Counted from the first letter of the stretch, positions 8,158 to 17,128 are shown. The stretch is 64,000 nucleotides of DNA from Fulvimarina uroteuthidis (GCF_034321785.1 NZ_JAXLPB010000002.1:310001-374000), one strand, 5' to 3'. Made by a program: numbers and translations. Notes: generated by a model from the letters alone, not told the origin.

Positions 8158-9003
8158 ATGATTAACGATCCAACCCAGACGCCCGGATCGACGGGCACGA
8201 CGCAATCCAACGACGATGTCGACCGGGTCCGCGAGCGCAGCGCCCGCGAGATGCATTCGGCCAAGGAAGAGGCCAGGGAACTGGGCGACAAAACCCGGGC
8301 AGCAGCAGCCGATCTTGGCGAAAAGGCCAAGGAGCAGGCGCGCTCCCAGGGAGAAAAAGGCAAGGAAACCGTGGCCGGTGGCCTCGATGACTTCGCCGCC
8401 GCCGTCCGCAAGGCCTCGGACGAACTCGGGGACCGCGACCAGTCGATGGCCTCGCAGCTCGTGCGTGAAGTCGCAGGCGGGCTGGAACATGCCTCCAAGA
8501 CCATCCACGGCAAGGACGTCGGCGAGCTGACGCAGTCGGTCGCACGGTTCGCGCGGGAGCGTCCGGCGACCTTCCTCGTGGGCGCAGCGCTCGCCGGGCT
8601 TGCCCTCGGCCGTTTCGCCCGCTCCTCCGGCGAGCACAGCGAAGCCGACTATGCCGATGGCGGCTCCTCCATGCGCGATTATCGCGATCGTCGCGACGAC
8701 GACCGCCCGGACTATGCGCCGGCCCGTCCGGTTCCGACCGGTGGACCTGCAGGTGCTCGATCCACGATCGATCCGGCCACGCGATCCGGTGGGTTCGAAA
8801 CAGGCAATCCTGCGGCCTCGAACGTTGGTGAACCGGGTGCGCGCCCGCTGGGCACTGCTCCGGCTTCGCCGACCGACCCGCGCGGCGAGCCGACGCTCGT
8901 CCCCAAACCGCGGCCGGCCGATCCGACGGCCACACCGAGCACGCGGCCGGCGACCCCGGGCACCCTTGGCACTTCAGGCATAGGCGGAAACCATGACCAC
9001 TAA
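8158..9003 (+). CDS. Nutrient-deprivation-induced-like envelope protein
   Basis: 281 residues. Residues ~25-130 are a charged, Ala-, Glu-, Lys-rich amphipathic helix resembling the LEA-like/DUF883 style of stress protein (SAKEEARELGDKTRAAAAD and similar). A short hydrophobic segment (TFLVGAALAGLALGRFA, ~142-158) follows, as in proteins that hold a soluble helix to the membrane. The last ~115 residues are Pro, Thr, Gly and Arg rich and look disordered. Proteins of this outline are annotated as nutrient deprivation-induced proteins in rhizobia. The stop overlaps the next start by 11 bases, so translation is coupled. Molecular function unknown. Confidence 0.7.
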   Translation: MINDPTQTPGSTGTTQSNDDVDRVRERSAREMHSAKEEARELGDKTRAAAADLGEKAKEQARSQGEKGKETVAGGLDDFAAAVRKASDELGDRDQSMASQLVREVAGGLEHASKTIHGKDVGELTQSVARFARERPATFLVGAALAGLALGRFARSSGEHSEADYADGGSSMRDYRDRRDDDRPDYAPARPVPTGGPAGARSTIDPATRSGGFETGNPAASNVGEPGARPLGTAPASPTDPRGEPTLVPKPRPADPTATPSTRPATPGTLGTSGIGGNHDH

Positions 9004-9400
9004 TCCCAACGAACCCAAATCGCTTCCCGACCTCGTCATCCATGCCCTTCGCGAAACCAGCGAACTCGTGCAGACGGAGACGCGGCTGATCCGGGCGGAG
9101 CTGTCCGACAAGGTCACGCAGGTGCAGGCGGCCGGCGGCGCACTCGCGGCCGGCGGCATCTGCCTCCTGGTGGCGCTGATCACCCTGACGGGAGCCCTCG
9201 TGGCGGCGATCGCGGAGATCGGCGAACCCAATATCGGAGCCGGCTGGGCCGCGCTCATCGTCGGTGTCGCGCTGGCCATTCTCGGAGCCGTGCTCCTGAT
9301 GAAGGGCAAGAAGGAACTTGAACCCGGCAAACTCATGCCGAACCGAACCGCGGACCAGCTGAACAAGGACGTTCGCCTCGCCAAGGAGCAAACCCGATGA
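8993..9400 (+). CDS. Phage holin superfamily (holin-X/YqjE-like) membrane protein
   Basis: 135 residues. A charged N-terminal helix (PDLVIHALRETSELVQTETRLIRAEL) leads into two hydrophobic spans at ~48-70 and ~82-105, then a basic tail. This is the layout of the Actinobacterial Holin-X/YqjE family (DUF1469), chromosomal membrane proteins that are not lysis holins in spite of the name. It overlaps its upstream neighbour by 11 bases and its downstream neighbour by four (ATGA), so the three are one translational unit. Confidence 0.8.
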   Translation: MTTNPNEPKSLPDLVIHALRETSELVQTETRLIRAELSDKVTQVQAAGGALAAGGICLLVALITLTGALVAAIAEIGEPNIGAGWAALIVGVALAILGAVLLMKGKKELEPGKLMPNRTADQLNKDVRLAKEQTR

Positions 9401-10437
9401 GCACCGATACCGATCGTCTGGAAAAAGAAGCCGAATCCCACCGCTCCAACCTCGACTCGACGTTCGACGCGATCCGCGACCGGCTGTCGGTCGGGCAGAT
9501 CGTGGACGAATTTTCGGGCTATTTGAAAGAGGGCCAGGGCGCCGACACGGTCAAGAACCTCGGGCGCCAGGTGCGCGACAATCCGCTCGCGCTCGGCCTC
9601 GTCGGAGCCGGCCTTGCCTGGCTGTTCCTCGGCGACGGTGCGCGGGCCAAGGGCCACGCGGCATCCGACCGCCTCGGCCGCTGGCGCGAGGACCGGGCCT
9701 ATGACCGGTTCGAAGAGGCGTTTCCGGCCGACGATCGTTCCGGTTCGCCGCGCACCGGGGCCGGCCGGGCGATGAACGATCCGGTCCTTCGCTCCGGCAC
9801 CGGCACCGCCGGAACGACAAGTTCGGGTCCGGGCATGGGCGAACGCGCCTCGTCGGCCGCAAGCTCGGTCAAGGGAGCGGCCTCGAGCGCCGCATCGGGA
9901 ACGTCGGACGCCTTCGCACGCGCCGGGCGCTCCGCGTCGGGCGCCGCATCGTCGATCGGCGGATCGGCACGGCGCGGACTGCACGATACGACCGATGCCG
10001 TTTCCCATGCCGGATCTTCGGCCTATGACAGCGCGGGACGCGCCGGCCGGGGCATCTATCGCGCCGGCTCGCGGGCGGGCCGGAACCTTGCCGACATGAT
10101 CCAGGACGAACCCCTGGTGTTCGGCGCCGTAGCGCTTGCCGTGGGTGCCGCCGTCGGTGCCATGCTGCCGGCCACGCGCCGGGAAGACGAATGGATGGGC
10201 GAGACGCGCGACCATCTGCGCGACGAGGCCTACGCCAAGGGCGAGGACACGTTGCACCGCGCCGAGGACGTCGCACAGAAAGCCTATGCGTCGGCCAGCG
10301 AGACCGCCGAGGAGAAGGGTCTGAAGCCCGATCCGAAGGACGGGTCGTCGGAAACGGTCGCTCACAAGGTCGGCGACGTCGTTCGCTCCGCCGCCGACAC
10401 CACCAGGGACGAAGCCAAGAAAGACGGCCTCGTCTGA
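9397..10437 (+). CDS. DUF3618 domain membrane protein
   Basis: 346 residues. DUF3618 is at the N-terminus: LEKEAESHRSNLDSTFDAIRDRLS, followed by RDNPLALGLVGAGLAWLFLG, a membrane span at ~66-85. The middle is Ala, Ser and Gly rich (SSAASSVKGAASSAASG), probably flexible, with a second hydrophobic segment near 243-262 (VFGAVALAVGAAVGAMLPA), then a charged Ala-rich helix. DUF3618 proteins commonly accompany holin-X proteins; the pair is thought to act in the envelope under stress, but the biochemistry is unknown. The operon ends here with a clear terminator. Confidence 0.8.
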   Translation: MSTDTDRLEKEAESHRSNLDSTFDAIRDRLSVGQIVDEFSGYLKEGQGADTVKNLGRQVRDNPLALGLVGAGLAWLFLGDGARAKGHAASDRLGRWREDRAYDRFEEAFPADDRSGSPRTGAGRAMNDPVLRSGTGTAGTTSSGPGMGERASSAASSVKGAASSAASGTSDAFARAGRSASGAASSIGGSARRGLHDTTDAVSHAGSSAYDSAGRAGRGIYRAGSRAGRNLADMIQDEPLVFGAVALAVGAAVGAMLPATRREDEWMGETRDHLRDEAYAKGEDTLHRAEDVAQKAYASASETAEEKGLKPDPKDGSSETVAHKVGDVVRSAADTTRDEAKKDGLV

Positions 10438-10446
10438 GATCAACGG

Positions 10447-10478
10447 CCTCGCGCGGCACGATCGCGCGGGGCTCTTTT
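10447..10478 (+). terminator. Intrinsic terminator of the stress operon
   Basis: A 9-pair stem (CCTCGCGCG at 10447-10455 with CGCGCGGGG at 10463-10471, one G-U pair), a 7-base loop, then CTCTTTT. It starts 10 bases after the DUF3618 stop. Confidence 0.85.
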
Positions 10479-10632
10479 CCTTCGCCGACCCATTCACCAC
10501 GCATGGGCGGGAGACATCCGTGATCCGTGGCGGGCCACGTGTTGCCGCACCGGGAGGAACCCGGGCGGAGCGCTGGAATGCCAATTCGCGCGACCCGTCG
10601 CAATCTGAACCTTCTGCAAAGGACGATCCGAC

Positions 10633-11802
10633 ATGAAAGCGCTCTGCTGGCACGGCACCAACGATATTCGCTGCGATACCGTGGACGATCCGAAGATCGA
10701 GGATTCCCGAGACGTTATCATCAAGGTGACGAGCTGCGCCATCTGCGGCTCGGATCTCCATCTGATGGATGGGTTGATGCCCACCATGGAGAGTGGCGAC
10801 GTTCTGGGCCACGAATTCATGGGCGAGGTGGTCGAGACCGGCTCGGCCGACCACAAGTTCAAGAAGGGCGACCGGATCGTCGTTCCCTTCAACATCAATT
10901 GCGGCGAATGCCGCATGTGCAAGCTCGGCCTTTATTCCTGCTGCCAGCGCTCGAACCGCAATGCGCCGATCGCGGCGGCCCAGTTCGGCTTCACGATCGC
11001 CGGTCTTTTCGGCTACTCCCACATGCTCGGCGGCTATGCCGGCGGCCAGGCGGAATATGTCCGCGTGCCGATGGCCGACTTCGCCCCGATCAAGGTGCCG
11101 GAGGGCATGTCCGACGATGACGTCCTGTTCCTCACCGATATTTTCCCGACCGGATATCAGGGCGCCGAACAGTGCGACATCAAGGGCGGCGAATCCATCG
11201 CCGTCTGGGGTTGCGGACCGGTGGGCTACTTCGCCATCCAGTCGGCGAGGATCCTGGGTGCCGAGCGCATCATCGCCATCGAGACGGTCCCCGAGCGGAT
11301 CGCCCTCGCCCGCAAGGCCGGCGCGACGCACATCATCGATTTCGAGAAGGAAGACGTGTTCGAGCGCATCGTCGAGATCACCCATGGCGAGGGCGCCGAT
11401 GCGGTCATCGACTGCGTCGGAATGGAAGCCAGCGCCGGTCACGGCCAGGGCGGGCTGATGGCCACGATCAAGGAGAAGGTCGCACCGGCCGAGCGCGGCT
11501 TCGTGCTCGATCAGGCCATCAAGGCCGTGCGTCCAGGCGGCGTCGTTTCGATTCCCGGCGTCTACGGCGGACCGCTCATGATCAATATGGGCCAGATCGT
11601 CCAGAAGAGCCTGACCCTGCGCAGCGGCCAGACCCATGTGAAACGCTATCTGGAGCCGCTGACCGAGTTGATCCGCGCCGGGAAGGTGGACATGACCTCC
11701 CTGATCAGTCACCGCAGCCACGACCTGACCGAGGGCCCCGATCTGTACAAGACGTTCAAGGAAAAGTCCGACGGGTGCACGAAGGTCGTCTTCAATCTCT
11801 AG
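10633..11802 (+). CDS. Zinc-dependent alcohol dehydrogenase
   Basis: 389 residues, medium-chain dehydrogenase family. Catalytic zinc ligands are visible as C38 in CAICGSDLH and H60-E61 in GHEFMGEV; the structural zinc lobe is C90-x2-C93-x2-C96 followed by C103/C104. The NAD(P) fold starts at WGCGPVGYFAIQSARILGA near 195. The long insert after ~105 (Tyr-, Gly-rich, FGYSHMLGGYAGGQAEYVRVP) is of the type found in glutathione-independent formaldehyde dehydrogenase relatives. Substrate is not predictable. It stands alone between the stress operon terminator and a convergent gene. Confidence 0.9.
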   Translation: MKALCWHGTNDIRCDTVDDPKIEDSRDVIIKVTSCAICGSDLHLMDGLMPTMESGDVLGHEFMGEVVETGSADHKFKKGDRIVVPFNINCGECRMCKLGLYSCCQRSNRNAPIAAAQFGFTIAGLFGYSHMLGGYAGGQAEYVRVPMADFAPIKVPEGMSDDDVLFLTDIFPTGYQGAEQCDIKGGESIAVWGCGPVGYFAIQSARILGAERIIAIETVPERIALARKAGATHIIDFEKEDVFERIVEITHGEGADAVIDCVGMEASAGHGQGGLMATIKEKVAPAERGFVLDQAIKAVRPGGVVSIPGVYGGPLMINMGQIVQKSLTLRSGQTHVKRYLEPLTELIRAGKVDMTSLISHRSHDLTEGPDLYKTFKEKSDGCTKVVFNL

Positions 11803-11822
11803 ACGAAACCGGCTCGGCGAGT

Positions 11823-11866
11823 GCCTCGGCCTGACCATCGGGATCGATGTTCGCGAAGGCCGAGGC
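11823..11866. terminator. Hairpin between convergent genes
   Basis: GCCTCGGCC (11823-11831) and GGCCGAGGC (11858-11866) are a perfect 9-base inverted repeat with a 26-base loop, 20 bases after the dehydrogenase stop. There is no T-run, so termination is only suggested. Confidence 0.4.
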
Positions 11867-11936
11867 GTGAAACCGGACAGTCAGCTGGCGCATCGCGCGT
11901 TCCAACGGAGGAACGATGCGCCGGCCTCGAAAGAGG

Positions 11937-12890
11937 CTAGCGGGCTACAAACGCCCTGACCGATTTCAATCCCGCGACCAGTCGGCTCGTCTCGCCGGTT
12001 CCCTGTGGATCGGGCCGGTAGAGGCGGGGAAAAAGGCGGCGCATCGCTCGCGCGATGCGCTTCTTGTGCCAGGCATGGTGCGTCGTCCGCGCGTTCAGCA
12101 ATCTCGGATTGATGACGATCCGGCAGCCTCTTGCGGCCAGCGCGGCGTGGAACGGAACATGCTCGCAGACGAGGGCGCCCGTCTCGTCCCATGCCGCGTA
12201 GCGTGCACCGGACAAGATCGCCGCCCGGTAGATGGCAAGCCCTCCGAAGGCGGAGACGACAGGGATCATCGGCGCGTCCGGATCGAGCCGCACCATGCGG
12301 GCATGGACGGCCAGTTCCAAAGCCTGACGCGGCCCCATGACCGGTATCAGGGCGTCGTAGCTTGCCCAGCAATCGTCCGGCGACCAGATCGGATGGCGCA
12401 GCGCCCACACATCGTAATAGAAATCGTCTTGGTTCGCGGTGCAGACATCCCAGGGTGTCTGGCTGGAAAAGCACGTTGCGACCGAGGCCGGATCGAGCGC
12501 ACCGTTCACGCCGTCGAGATCGGCGACGACGACATAGCCCGATGCATCGAAGCCCGCACACGATTCGAGCGCTTCGAGATAGGCGTTGCGGCAATGGGCG
12601 ATGCGCTCCGTGCGTCGCGGAAGACGTTTCGACAGGGCGCCCAGCGAAATCGCGCGGAAATTCGGAATATCGCGCTCCAGCGCGGCGAGAGACGCGGGCG
12701 TATCGTCCGTCGAGTCGCTTTCGACGACGATGAAGTGCAGCGACCGCGCCGCGCCGAAGGCCGTTCGCAGGATCTCGATATTGCGGCGCAGGCGCCGCCC
12801 GCCATTGCGCACGAGGCCGGCGATCACGAGGTCGCTATCCTCCAGGGGCGCATTCGCGCGCCCCGCGGGCTCGAACCACACGGTGTCCAC
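11937..12890 (-). CDS. Glycosyltransferase-like protein of the EPS locus
   Basis: About 317 residues from GTG 12890; a TTG at 12899 overlapping the upstream stop is an alternative. Near the N-terminus LVIAGLVRNGGRRLRRNIEIL and HFIVVESDSTDDT look like a GT-A Rossmann strand and its nucleotide-binding Asp turn; VVVADLDGVN (~110) supplies a DxD-type metal motif. The pattern resembles the CAP59-like mannosyltransferase branch, though I am not sure of the family. It overlaps or abuts the LuxR gene upstream and probably shares its transcript. Likely role: adding one sugar to the EPS repeat. Confidence 0.65.
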   Translation of the reverse strand: MDTVWFEPAGRANAPLEDSDLVIAGLVRNGGRRLRRNIEILRTAFGAARSLHFIVVESDSTDDTPASLAALERDIPNFRAISLGALSKRLPRRTERIAHCRNAYLEALESCAGFDASGYVVVADLDGVNGALDPASVATCFSSQTPWDVCTANQDDFYYDVWALRHPIWSPDDCWASYDALIPVMGPRQALELAVHARMVRLDPDAPMIPVVSAFGGLAIYRAAILSGARYAAWDETGALVCEHVPFHAALAARGCRIVINPRLLNARTTHHAWHKKRIARAMRRLFPRLYRPDPQGTGETSRLVAGLKSVRAFVAR

Positions 12891-12895
12891 CGCCG

Positions 12896-13930
12896 TCAAT
12901 CCGTGGAGAGCGTTTCGATGCCCGACGGACGATGGTCCTTGTAGTAGTCGTGATCCGAATGCACCTGCGGCGGCATCTGGGCCATGGGCGCCATTTCGCG
13001 CAGTCTGCGCCCGGTCGACAGCGCGGCGGGATGGTCGTCGGTCTCGTGACCATCGGCGTAATCGCCATGATCGGCCTCGTCCATCGGAGCCTTGCCGTCG
13101 CCATGGGCCGCCAGATGCCCGGCACCGATCTTCTGCATCGCCCACACCGCAGCCTGCGTCCGGTTCTGGACCTTGATCTTGCGCAGGATCGCCTTCAGGT
13201 GAACCTTGACCGTCGCATCGGTGATGCCGCACTGGCGCGCGATCATCTTGTTCGACAGGCCGTCGACGAGGCAGAGGAGAATTTCGGTCTCGCGACCCGA
13301 CAGCGTGTCGCGCCGCTCGGACAGCTCCTTCGCCGAGGCGTCGATCCACGGATGGGTGCCGGCCCGCTCGAAGCCCGAACCGCCCTTCCGGTCGCCGGCG
13401 CGGGGCATGACGGGGCCCGGCCTGCCTGCCGCGACCGCATCGTGCCGCGGCCTGGCCCTTTGTGTTTCGAGCGGCAACGGCTGAGCCGCGGCCGATACCC
13501 GTCGTTCCTCGAGGACGGCGCGCGCCGGAACGCCCGGGGTGCTCGAGAACACGTGCTCGCCGAGCATGATCAGTTCGATGCTCCGCATCAGGACATGTCG
13601 GGAGATGCACTTGGAAAGCAGGCCGTCGGCCCCAAGCCGCTCGGCCCGTTCCCGTGCCGCACTGTCGTAATCCTGCAGCAGGAGAACGATGCGCGATCGC
13701 GGATAGGTTCGGCGCAGCATGGAAAGCGCATCGGACAATTCGGGCGACAGACGCTCTTCGCACAGGAGAATGAGCAGATTCTCGGAATCATCCCCCCGCG
13801 CCAGACGGATCTCGTCGGGATGGGATACGCACAGCAAGACGTCGAAATTCTCTTCCTGTAGAAGCAACAACAGCCCGTCTCTGAACAGAAATTGGCTGTT
13901 GCACAAGACAGCCTTTGATGAAGCCGGCAT
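12896..13930 (-). CDS. LuxR-family response-regulator-like protein with degenerate receiver
   Basis: 344 residues from ATG 13930, 8 bases after AAGGAG; a GTG nine bases earlier touches the ribosome site and is rejected. Residues ~5-125 fold like a receiver (SQFLFRDGLLLLLQEENFDVLLCV), but the place of the phospho-accepting Asp reads LLILLCEE, so phosphorylation in the usual way is unlikely. A ~85-residue flexible linker leads to a LuxR helix-turn-helix at ~213-270 (LSGRETEILLCLVDGLSNKMIARQCG and VKVHLKAILRKI). A His-, Asp-rich tail follows. It lies inside the EPS locus and is a good candidate for its regulator. Confidence 0.85.
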   Translation of the reverse strand: MPASSKAVLCNSQFLFRDGLLLLLQEENFDVLLCVSHPDEIRLARGDDSENLLILLCEERLSPELSDALSMLRRTYPRSRIVLLLQDYDSAARERAERLGADGLLSKCISRHVLMRSIELIMLGEHVFSSTPGVPARAVLEERRVSAAAQPLPLETQRARPRHDAVAAGRPGPVMPRAGDRKGGSGFERAGTHPWIDASAKELSERRDTLSGRETEILLCLVDGLSNKMIARQCGITDATVKVHLKAILRKIKVQNRTQAAVWAMQKIGAGHLAAHGDGKAPMDEADHGDYADGHETDDHPAALSTGRRLREMAPMAQMPPQVHSDHDYYKDHRPSGIETLSTD

Positions 13931-14112
13931 GGATGACACTCCTTACCTTATGCATCCTGATCGATTTTTCTCAGTCAACTCGATGGCCGATCCAACCATC
14001 CTTGCATACTTTGAAGATGGCTCCCGCAAAGTGTTGCAGAATGGAACAACGCCAAAGACATCTCTCAACTTTTATCAATAATCATATTATGTTAACTAGC
14101 GTACGAATGTCC

Positions 14113-14126
14113 TTGATTTGAGTCAA
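14113..14126 (-). promoter_or_regulatory. FNR/FixK-like palindrome
   Basis: TTGATTTGAGTCAA is a full match to the TTGAY-N4-RTCAA consensus of the FNR/FixK branch of Crp-type regulators. It lies 183 bases upstream of the luxR-type start and 51 bases downstream (in that gene's sense) of a TCGGGATTA copy. A Crp/Fnr protein is encoded at 36339-37082, but its recognition helix is not FNR-like, so the binding protein is not settled. Confidence 0.5.
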
Positions 14127-14177
14127 TGAATTTGTCGTAAACCCCCTCGATTGGCGCATTTTGGGCCGAAAAATGCT

Positions 14178-14186
14178 TAATCCCGA
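14178..14186 (-). promoter_or_regulatory. TCGGGATTA element, copy 1
   Basis: TCGGGATTA read on the minus strand, 248 bases upstream of the luxR-type gene. One of four copies found, all in EPS intergenic regions. Binding factor unknown. Confidence 0.4.
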
Positions 14187-14478
14187 CGAATGTCGAGAAC
14201 AGGGACAGACCGTTGCGGCATGCTGTTGCCGCACCTTTTGCGGATCTTGTTGTTATAAAGAGTAGCGATCTGCTTTGCTGATGCGCTTTTTCACTCTGCT
14301 TTGCTCGCCTGGGTCGCATATTCCCTTGATGGATGCTCTCGTCGCGATGGCTACCCGATCGGTCTGTCGGTTCGTCGCGCCATCCTGGTGATGAGGTTCG
14401 CCGGAAATCGACACGACCGCCATATCCGAGCGTCGACCTTGCGCCCGTGTCGCTTCCGGCACGGCCCTCATCGGCGTC

Positions 14479-15345
14479 TCACCCGCCGCGCGGGCCGCCG
14501 CCGGACCGGTCGCCTCGTACATGATGCACGATCGCAAGCGTCAGGAAGCGCGGCACGATGTTCAGATAGCGACGCCCCAGCCGGCGGGGTTCCCGGCACA
14601 GGCGATAGGCCCACTCCAACCCGCTGCGCTGTAGGATTTGCGGCGCCTGGACCTGTCGGCCCGACAGGAAGTCGAAGGCCGCGCCCACTCCGATCAGGAC
14701 GGGCGCCTCCAGCCTGTCGCGATATGCGTTCATCCAGCGCTCCTGCTTGGGCGTGCCGAGGCCGACCCAGACGATGTCGGGTGCGGCGCGATTGATCGCC
14801 TCGACCATGGCCTGCGCCTCGGCTTCGCGGAGCGGGCGGAACGGCGGCTCGTAGGTGCCGACGACGTTCAGCCCCGGGGTCTCGCGGATCAGAGCGAGGC
14901 GGAGATCTGCGGCGACGCCGGCCCCTCCCCCATAGAAGAAATGTCTCAGATGATTGTGCCCCGCGCGCGCGCAGAGCGCGCGCATGAGGGACGGGCCGTA
15001 GACGCGGCTGACATGGGCAAGGCCGTTGCGGCGCGCCCACCAGACCAGCGGCATGCCGTCCGGCGTCACCATTCCGGCGCGACGATGGATCGAAAGAAGC
15101 GCCTCGTCGTCGCGGCATTCGATCACCCCGTGAACGCCGGTGACGCAGACGAAGGTCTTCACCCGGTGGCGCACGAACGCCTCGACGATGCGGACGCCGT
15201 CCGCAGGGCCGATGGCACTCACGGGCACGCCGAGAACGTCGAAGCGATCGTGCTGCCAGGCGGCCGGCGCCGCCCCGTCGGCCCAGGCGACGCCCGGCCT
15301 CGTCCTGCCGTCGTCCAGTCCGGAAAGATGGTCTGAATCCTTCAT
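14479..15345 (-). CDS. WecG/TagA/CpsF family glycosyltransferase
   Basis: 288 residues from ATG 15345, 8 bases after AAAGG; a GTG at 15372 is less likely. Family landmarks: VTGVHGVIECRDDEALLSIHRRAGMVTPDGMPLVWWAR, FFYGGGAGVAADL, VWVGLGTPKQERWM and IGVGAAFDFLSGR. These enzymes (GT26) transfer ManNAc(A), or another sugar, to a polyprenyl-linked acceptor at the inner membrane, often as the second step in repeat-unit synthesis. It is divergent from the ExoF-like gene, which suggests a shared control region at 15346-15592. Confidence 0.9.
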   Translation of the reverse strand: MKDSDHLSGLDDGRTRPGVAWADGAAPAAWQHDRFDVLGVPVSAIGPADGVRIVEAFVRHRVKTFVCVTGVHGVIECRDDEALLSIHRRAGMVTPDGMPLVWWARRNGLAHVSRVYGPSLMRALCARAGHNHLRHFFYGGGAGVAADLRLALIRETPGLNVVGTYEPPFRPLREAEAQAMVEAINRAAPDIVWVGLGTPKQERWMNAYRDRLEAPVLIGVGAAFDFLSGRQVQAPQILQRSGLEWAYRLCREPRRLGRRYLNIVPRFLTLAIVHHVRGDRSGGGPRGG

Positions 15346-15592
15346 CGAGGCGGCCTTTCGCGAATGTCGCACCGGCGAACCTTAGGCCAGGTGCCGGCCG
15401 CTTGGCCGAAGACATCGGAGTTAGACAAGGAGGATGAGGACCGATCCCACCGATGCCCCGCAAAGCCCGCCGATTGCCCATGCTAGCCTCGGTCCGACGA
15501 CGCCCGTTCGGTCCGCCTATCGGCTCGCGGCGGACGTTTTCTTTCTGGTGCGGGCGCAGGCTCCGCGTCCATTCGAGCTGCGAGAGGCGGAA

Positions 15593-17113
15593 ATGATCGT
15601 CGATAAGATGTTCGCGAATGCGGGCGGTGCCCGCCGGCCCGGCGTCCGACCTCCGGATCGGGCGGAACGGGCGGCGGTGCCGGAACGGGCTTTGCCGCAG
15701 GCGCGCCCGACGCCCCGTCCCGTGCCAGGCCGGCGCCGGCTTTTCAACCTTTCGGGGCTGGCCGCACTGGCCATGCCGCTCCTCGCCCTGCCGCTTCCGG
15801 CGTCGATGGCGATGGTCGCGGCAGGTCCGGCAAGCGCATTCGCCCAGACCCTTGCGGCGACCGAGGAGCGCGGCGCCGGCTCTTCGGCGGATCCCGAGAC
15901 GCGCAGCATCGCCGATCGCTCGCAGCTTGCGCCCGGCGACCGGCTGACGATCTCGGTCTTCGACCAGCCCGATCTGTCCGGCCCGTTCTTCGTCGATGCC
16001 GATGGCAGCATCAACTTCCCGCTTCTGGGGCAGCTTCCCGTTGCGGGCATGACCACGCAGGCCGTCCAGGCGACGCTCGCCGAACGGCTGAGCGGCGGCT
16101 TCCTGCAGGATCCGACCGTGATCGTGCGCCTGACCGAACTGCGCGCCGTCACCGTCGTCGGCGCCGTTCGAACGCCCGGGCGCTACGCCTTTCTCGAAGG
16201 CATGACGGTGTCGGCGGCGATCGCGCTCGCCGGTGGCCCGAGCCTTCTCAATCTGGAAGAGACGCAGGCCCGCGCCGACTTTCTCACCGCCAAGGAGCGC
16301 CTGAAGCTTCTTGAAGTCGGCTATATCGGCCAGCTGGCCCGGCGCGCCCGCCTCGAGGCGTCCCTCGGCGGCGGTGCGATCGAGCCGCCGCAGGTCAGCG
16401 AGGCCGACCGGGCATTGCTGGCCTCGTTCCTCGCCGTCGAGGAGAAGGTCCTCGCCTCCAGCATCGAAGCGCGCGGGCGCCAGCGCGCCGTCCTCGACGA
16501 ACAGGTCAAGCAGGTCGAGGCCGATATTGGCGTCTTCAGCCAACAGATCGCCCTCGAGACCGAGCAGATCGAGCTTCTCGACAGACAGCTCGCCGATGCC
16601 AACCGGCTTCTCGCAAACGGCCTGACCCGCAAGGCGAACGTCATCGAATTCGAACGCGAGCGCTCGCGAAGCCGGGCCAATCTCGCGCAGCTTTCCGGCA
16701 GTCTCGGACGCGCGCGCTCGCTCCAGATCGAGGCGCAGTTTCGCCTGGAACAGCTGGAAACCACGGCGCGGAACGAGGATCTCACCGCCTTCCAGGCGGT
16801 CAATCAGCAGATCGCGGAGGCCGAGGCGACGCTGTCCATCGCCGGCGAGATCAGCGAAGTACGCGCACTGCGCGCCGCGCAGTTGCCACCGGACGTCAAG
16901 GGCCCGCCATCCGTGCGCCTGACGCGGTTCCGGGACGGGTCGTTCGAGGTCGAGACGGCCGGTCTCTCGGACCCGGTCTGGCCGGGCGACATCATTCAGG
17001 TCGGCAGCGATGCCAGCGCCATGACGGCCCGGCCGCTGCCTGCGGCAGGCGCGCCGGACGAAGGCGCACCGACATCCGCCGATCTTGCGAACAACGCGCC
17101 GGATCGGCCTTGA
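15593..17113 (+). CDS. ExoF-like polysaccharide export protein
   Basis: About 506 residues from ATG 15593. The polysaccharide export (PES) domain is QLAPGDRLTISVFDQPDLSGPFFVDADGS onward, an SLBB domain follows (VVGAVRTPGRYAFLEGMTV), then a long coiled-coil of ~200 residues and a short C-terminal beta region. This order matches rhizobial ExoF rather than the Wza type: periplasmic, linking copolymerase and outer membrane. Start choice is uncertain: AAGGAGG touches an ATG at 15434 with no spacing; ATG 15593 has GAGAGG five bases before; GTG 15722 would give the most compact Sec signal peptide (RRR, hydrophobic core, AFA-Q). Confidence 0.8.
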   Translation: MIVDKMFANAGGARRPGVRPPDRAERAAVPERALPQARPTPRPVPGRRRLFNLSGLAALAMPLLALPLPASMAMVAAGPASAFAQTLAATEERGAGSSADPETRSIADRSQLAPGDRLTISVFDQPDLSGPFFVDADGSINFPLLGQLPVAGMTTQAVQATLAERLSGGFLQDPTVIVRLTELRAVTVVGAVRTPGRYAFLEGMTVSAAIALAGGPSLLNLEETQARADFLTAKERLKLLEVGYIGQLARRARLEASLGGGAIEPPQVSEADRALLASFLAVEEKVLASSIEARGRQRAVLDEQVKQVEADIGVFSQQIALETEQIELLDRQLADANRLLANGLTRKANVIEFERERSRSRANLAQLSGSLGRARSLQIEAQFRLEQLETTARNEDLTAFQAVNQQIAEAEATLSIAGEISEVRALRAAQLPPDVKGPPSVRLTRFRDGSFEVETAGLSDPVWPGDIIQVGSDASAMTARPLPAAGAPDEGAPTSADLANNAPDRP

Positions 17114-17128
17114 GGGAGAAATGCCGCC

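Larger units (their letters stand above)
13931..14478. other. AT-richer regulatory region upstream of the luxR-type gene
   Basis: 548 bases without a gene I can support. From about 14030 to 14200 the composition drops well below that of the neighbours. It holds an FNR/FixK-like palindrome (14113-14126) and one copy of the TCGGGATTA element (14178-14186, minus orientation). The part 14290-14470 shows short open frames only. Confidence 0.5.

Noticed and set aside
8993..9400. A prophage lysis holin
   Set aside because: It belongs to the chromosomal holin-X/YqjE group, sits in a stress operon and has no phage genes around it.
8974..11838. A 954-codon minus-strand open frame
   Set aside because: It is antisense to the holin-X, DUF3618 and dehydrogenase genes and has only low-complexity composition.
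14113..14126. Calling the FNR-like palindrome proof of oxygen control of EPS
   Set aside because: The Crp/Fnr protein in the window lacks both Fe-S cysteines and the FNR recognition residues, so site and regulator cannot be joined from sequence alone.
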